A DNA stretch of 13,754 nt, from positions 1 to 13,754 of the forward strand of contig JBBSMN010000065.1 in assembly GCA_038233135.1 (NCBI GenBank), read 5' to 3'. The notes under the pieces were generated by a model. The model searched no databases. It saw only the letters and a program-made list of their open reading frames with translations, and was not told the DNA's origin. Made by a program: the position numbers and the translations under genes. Positions 12,536 through 13,754 of this stretch are shown one piece after another. This DNA comes from JACCVL01 sp038233135. GTDB taxonomy: Bacteria; Actinomycetota; Actinomycetes; Propionibacteriales; Nocardioidaceae. The stretch's first letter is position 1; the number at the start of each line of letters is the position of its first letter.

Positions 12536-13754
12536 GGTCGTCGACGTCTCGTTCATGCCCTCGGGCCGCCGCGGGCAGGTCGATGCAGGCACCACGGTGC
12601 TGGATGCCGCGCGCTCGCTGGGTGTCGACCTGGACTCGATCTGTGGCGGCCGGGGCATCTGCGGGCGCTGCCAGGTCGAGCTCGGTGAACGTCCGGGTGT
12701 ACCGGCCGACGCCGACCGGCTGAGCGAGCCGGGGCCGACCGAGACCGACTATCACGGCCGCCGCGCCCTCACCGGTGGGCGGCGGTTGGGTTGCGCCACC
12801 CGGGTGCTGCGCGATGCAGTGCTGCGGGTGCCGGCCGAGAGCCAGGTGCACCGACAAGTGGTGCGCAAGGCTGTCGGCCACCAGAGCGTGCCGGTCGACC
12901 CGGTGGTGCAGCTGCGCTACGTCGTGGTGCCTGAGCCGACGCTGGCCTCCACCGTCGGCGACCTGCAGCGGCTGCGGGTCGCGCTGGCCGAGCAATGGCA
13001 GCTGGGCGCCGACGGCGCGCAGGTGGGTATCGACCACGCGGCGCTGATCGGCCTGCAGCCCGCGCTCGCGGCCGGCAACCGGGGCGTGACCGTCGCTGTG
13101 CGCAGCGACGGTCCCGAGAGCGTGGTGGGCGCAGTCTGGCCGGGGTTGCGCGACGTGCTGCACGGCGTGGCCTTCGACGTCGGCTCCACGACGCTGGCGG
13201 GACACCTGTGCGAGCTGGGCTCCGGTGAGGTGCTCGCGTCGGCGGGCAGGATGAACCCGCAGATCGGCTACGGCGAGGACCTGATGAGCCGGGTGTCGTA
13301 CGTGCTGATGAATCCCGGCGGCGAACAGCAACTGACCTCGGCGGTCCGCGAGGCGCTCGCCGAAATGGTTGCCGACCTTGCCCGCGACGCCGGTGTCGAC
13401 ACCGAGTCGGTGCTCGAGGTGACGCTGGTCGGCAACCCGGTCATGCACCACCTGGCGCTCGGGTTGGACCCGCGCGAGCTCGGCACGGCGCCGTTCGCAC
13501 TGGCCACGACCGAGGCGGTGACGGTGCGGGCCAGCGAGCTGGGGCTCGGCGTGCACCCCGGTGCGCGGATGTACGCCCCGCCGTGCATCGCCGGGCACGT
13601 CGGTGCCGACACCGCCGCGATGGAGCTGGCCGAGGGCCCGCACCGCGGCCACGACCTCACCCTGCTGGTGGACGTCGGCACCAACGCCGAGATCGTGCTC
13701 GGCAACGACGACCTGCTGCTGGCGTGCTCGTCGCCCACCGGGCCGGCATTCGAG
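12528..13754 (+). CDS. ASKHA-domain 2Fe-2S corrinoid activation protein (RamA/RACo-like), cut by the right edge
   Basis: Reductive activator that uses ATP to return accidentally oxidised Co(II) corrinoid to the active Co(I) state. The 409 visible codons are open to the window end; family members are usually about 600-700 residues, so the C-terminus is missing. A plant-type ferredoxin domain comes first: Cys39, Cys45 and Cys48 in ICGGRGICGRC, with Cys89 in RLGCATR completing a 2Fe-2S site. After a linker, the ASKHA-like ATPase part begins with AFDVGSTTLAGHL near 216-228, followed by MNPQIGYGEDLMSRV, VTLVGNPVMHHLALG, YAPPCIAGHVGADTAA and LLVDVGTNAEIVLG. The GTG at 12528 gives a start matching the family; GTG 12519 is an alternative. 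It overlaps the methyltransferase gene, so translation is coupled. Its presence indicates a corrinoid route with ATP-dependent repair. Confidence 0.93.
   Translation, partial: MPEVVDVSFMPSGRRGQVDAGTTVLDAARSLGVDLDSICGGRGICGRCQVELGERPGVPADADRLSEPGPTETDYHGRRALTGGRRLGCATRVLRDAVLRVPAESQVHRQVVRKAVGHQSVPVDPVVQLRYVVVPEPTLASTVGDLQRLRVALAEQWQLGADGAQVGIDHAALIGLQPALAAGNRGVTVAVRSDGPESVVGAVWPGLRDVLHGVAFDVGSTTLAGHLCELGSGEVLASAGRMNPQIGYGEDLMSRVSYVLMNPGGEQQLTSAVREALAEMVADLARDAGVDTESVLEVTLVGNPVMHHLALGLDPRELGTAPFALATTEAVTVRASELGLGVHPGARMYAPPCIAGHVGADTAAMELAEGPHRGHDLTLLVDVGTNAEIVLGNDDLLLACSSPTGPAFE

Noticed and set aside
12450..12560. Possible frameshift joining the folate methyltransferase and the ASKHA protein
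   Set aside because: The methyltransferase ends in a basic Arg-rich tail typical of relatives and the ASKHA protein begins with a normal family start at the overlap, so both ends look natural.
12432..13652. Minus-strand open frame of about 400 codons opposite the ASKHA gene
   Set aside because: The plus strand encodes a ferredoxin Cys cluster and ATPase motifs throughout. The antisense reading is low-complexity.

Overview
The window is a high-GC stretch with tightly packed genes and many GTG starts (at least eight of the twelve genes called here have no better choice, or prefer GTG). Protein types such as LytR-CpsA-Psr, SorC and IclR regulators and a lipoprotein sugar-binding protein suggest an actinobacterium (Actinomycetota). 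The genus cannot be read from the sequence. I saw no rRNA, tRNA, CRISPR array, insertion sequence or integrase. No gene-free stretch exceeds 300 bases; the largest gaps are about 120-172 bases and are described as regulatory regions.

Left part (1-3348): a polyol/sugar ABC importer on the minus strand (a substrate-binding lipoprotein followed by an inner-membrane permease that runs off the left edge), divergent from a SorC-family sugar-responsive regulator on the plus strand. The 157-base gap between them carries a good minus-strand promoter. Two palindromes sit directly on its -35 and -10 boxes, so the regulator probably controls the importer. The binding protein closely resembles the mannitol/sorbitol-binding SmoE type.

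Middle part (3392-7438): a two-segment membrane protein with a Pro/Ala/Glu-rich tail built of tandem repeats, divergent from a LytR-CpsA-Psr cell-wall glycopolymer transferase. The latter converges on a selenium-binding-protein/methanethiol oxidase homologue with an acidic tandem-repeat insertion.

Right part (7584-13754): an IclR regulator diverges from a SoxB-like FAD oxidoreductase. About 120 bases further on comes a tightly coupled plus-strand operon: corrinoid (B12) protein, DUF1638 protein, 'virulence factor' domain protein, methyltetrahydrofolate:corrinoid methyltransferase, and a 2Fe-2S/ASKHA corrinoid-activating protein cut by the right edge. Together these form the downstream half of a corrinoid-dependent demethylation pathway: methyl group from a substrate to the corrinoid protein, then to tetrahydrofolate, with the ASKHA protein rescuing oxidised cobalamin. 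The substrate-specific methyltransferase (an MttB/MtgB-like enzyme would be expected) is not in the window and may lie just beyond the right edge. The FAD oxidoreductase would fit oxidation of a partly demethylated amine such as dimethylglycine or sarcosine, which makes a betaine-type quaternary amine the leading but unproven substrate guess. The two small uncharacterised proteins inside this operon (DUF1638 and virulence-factor domain) are the most promising unknowns here.
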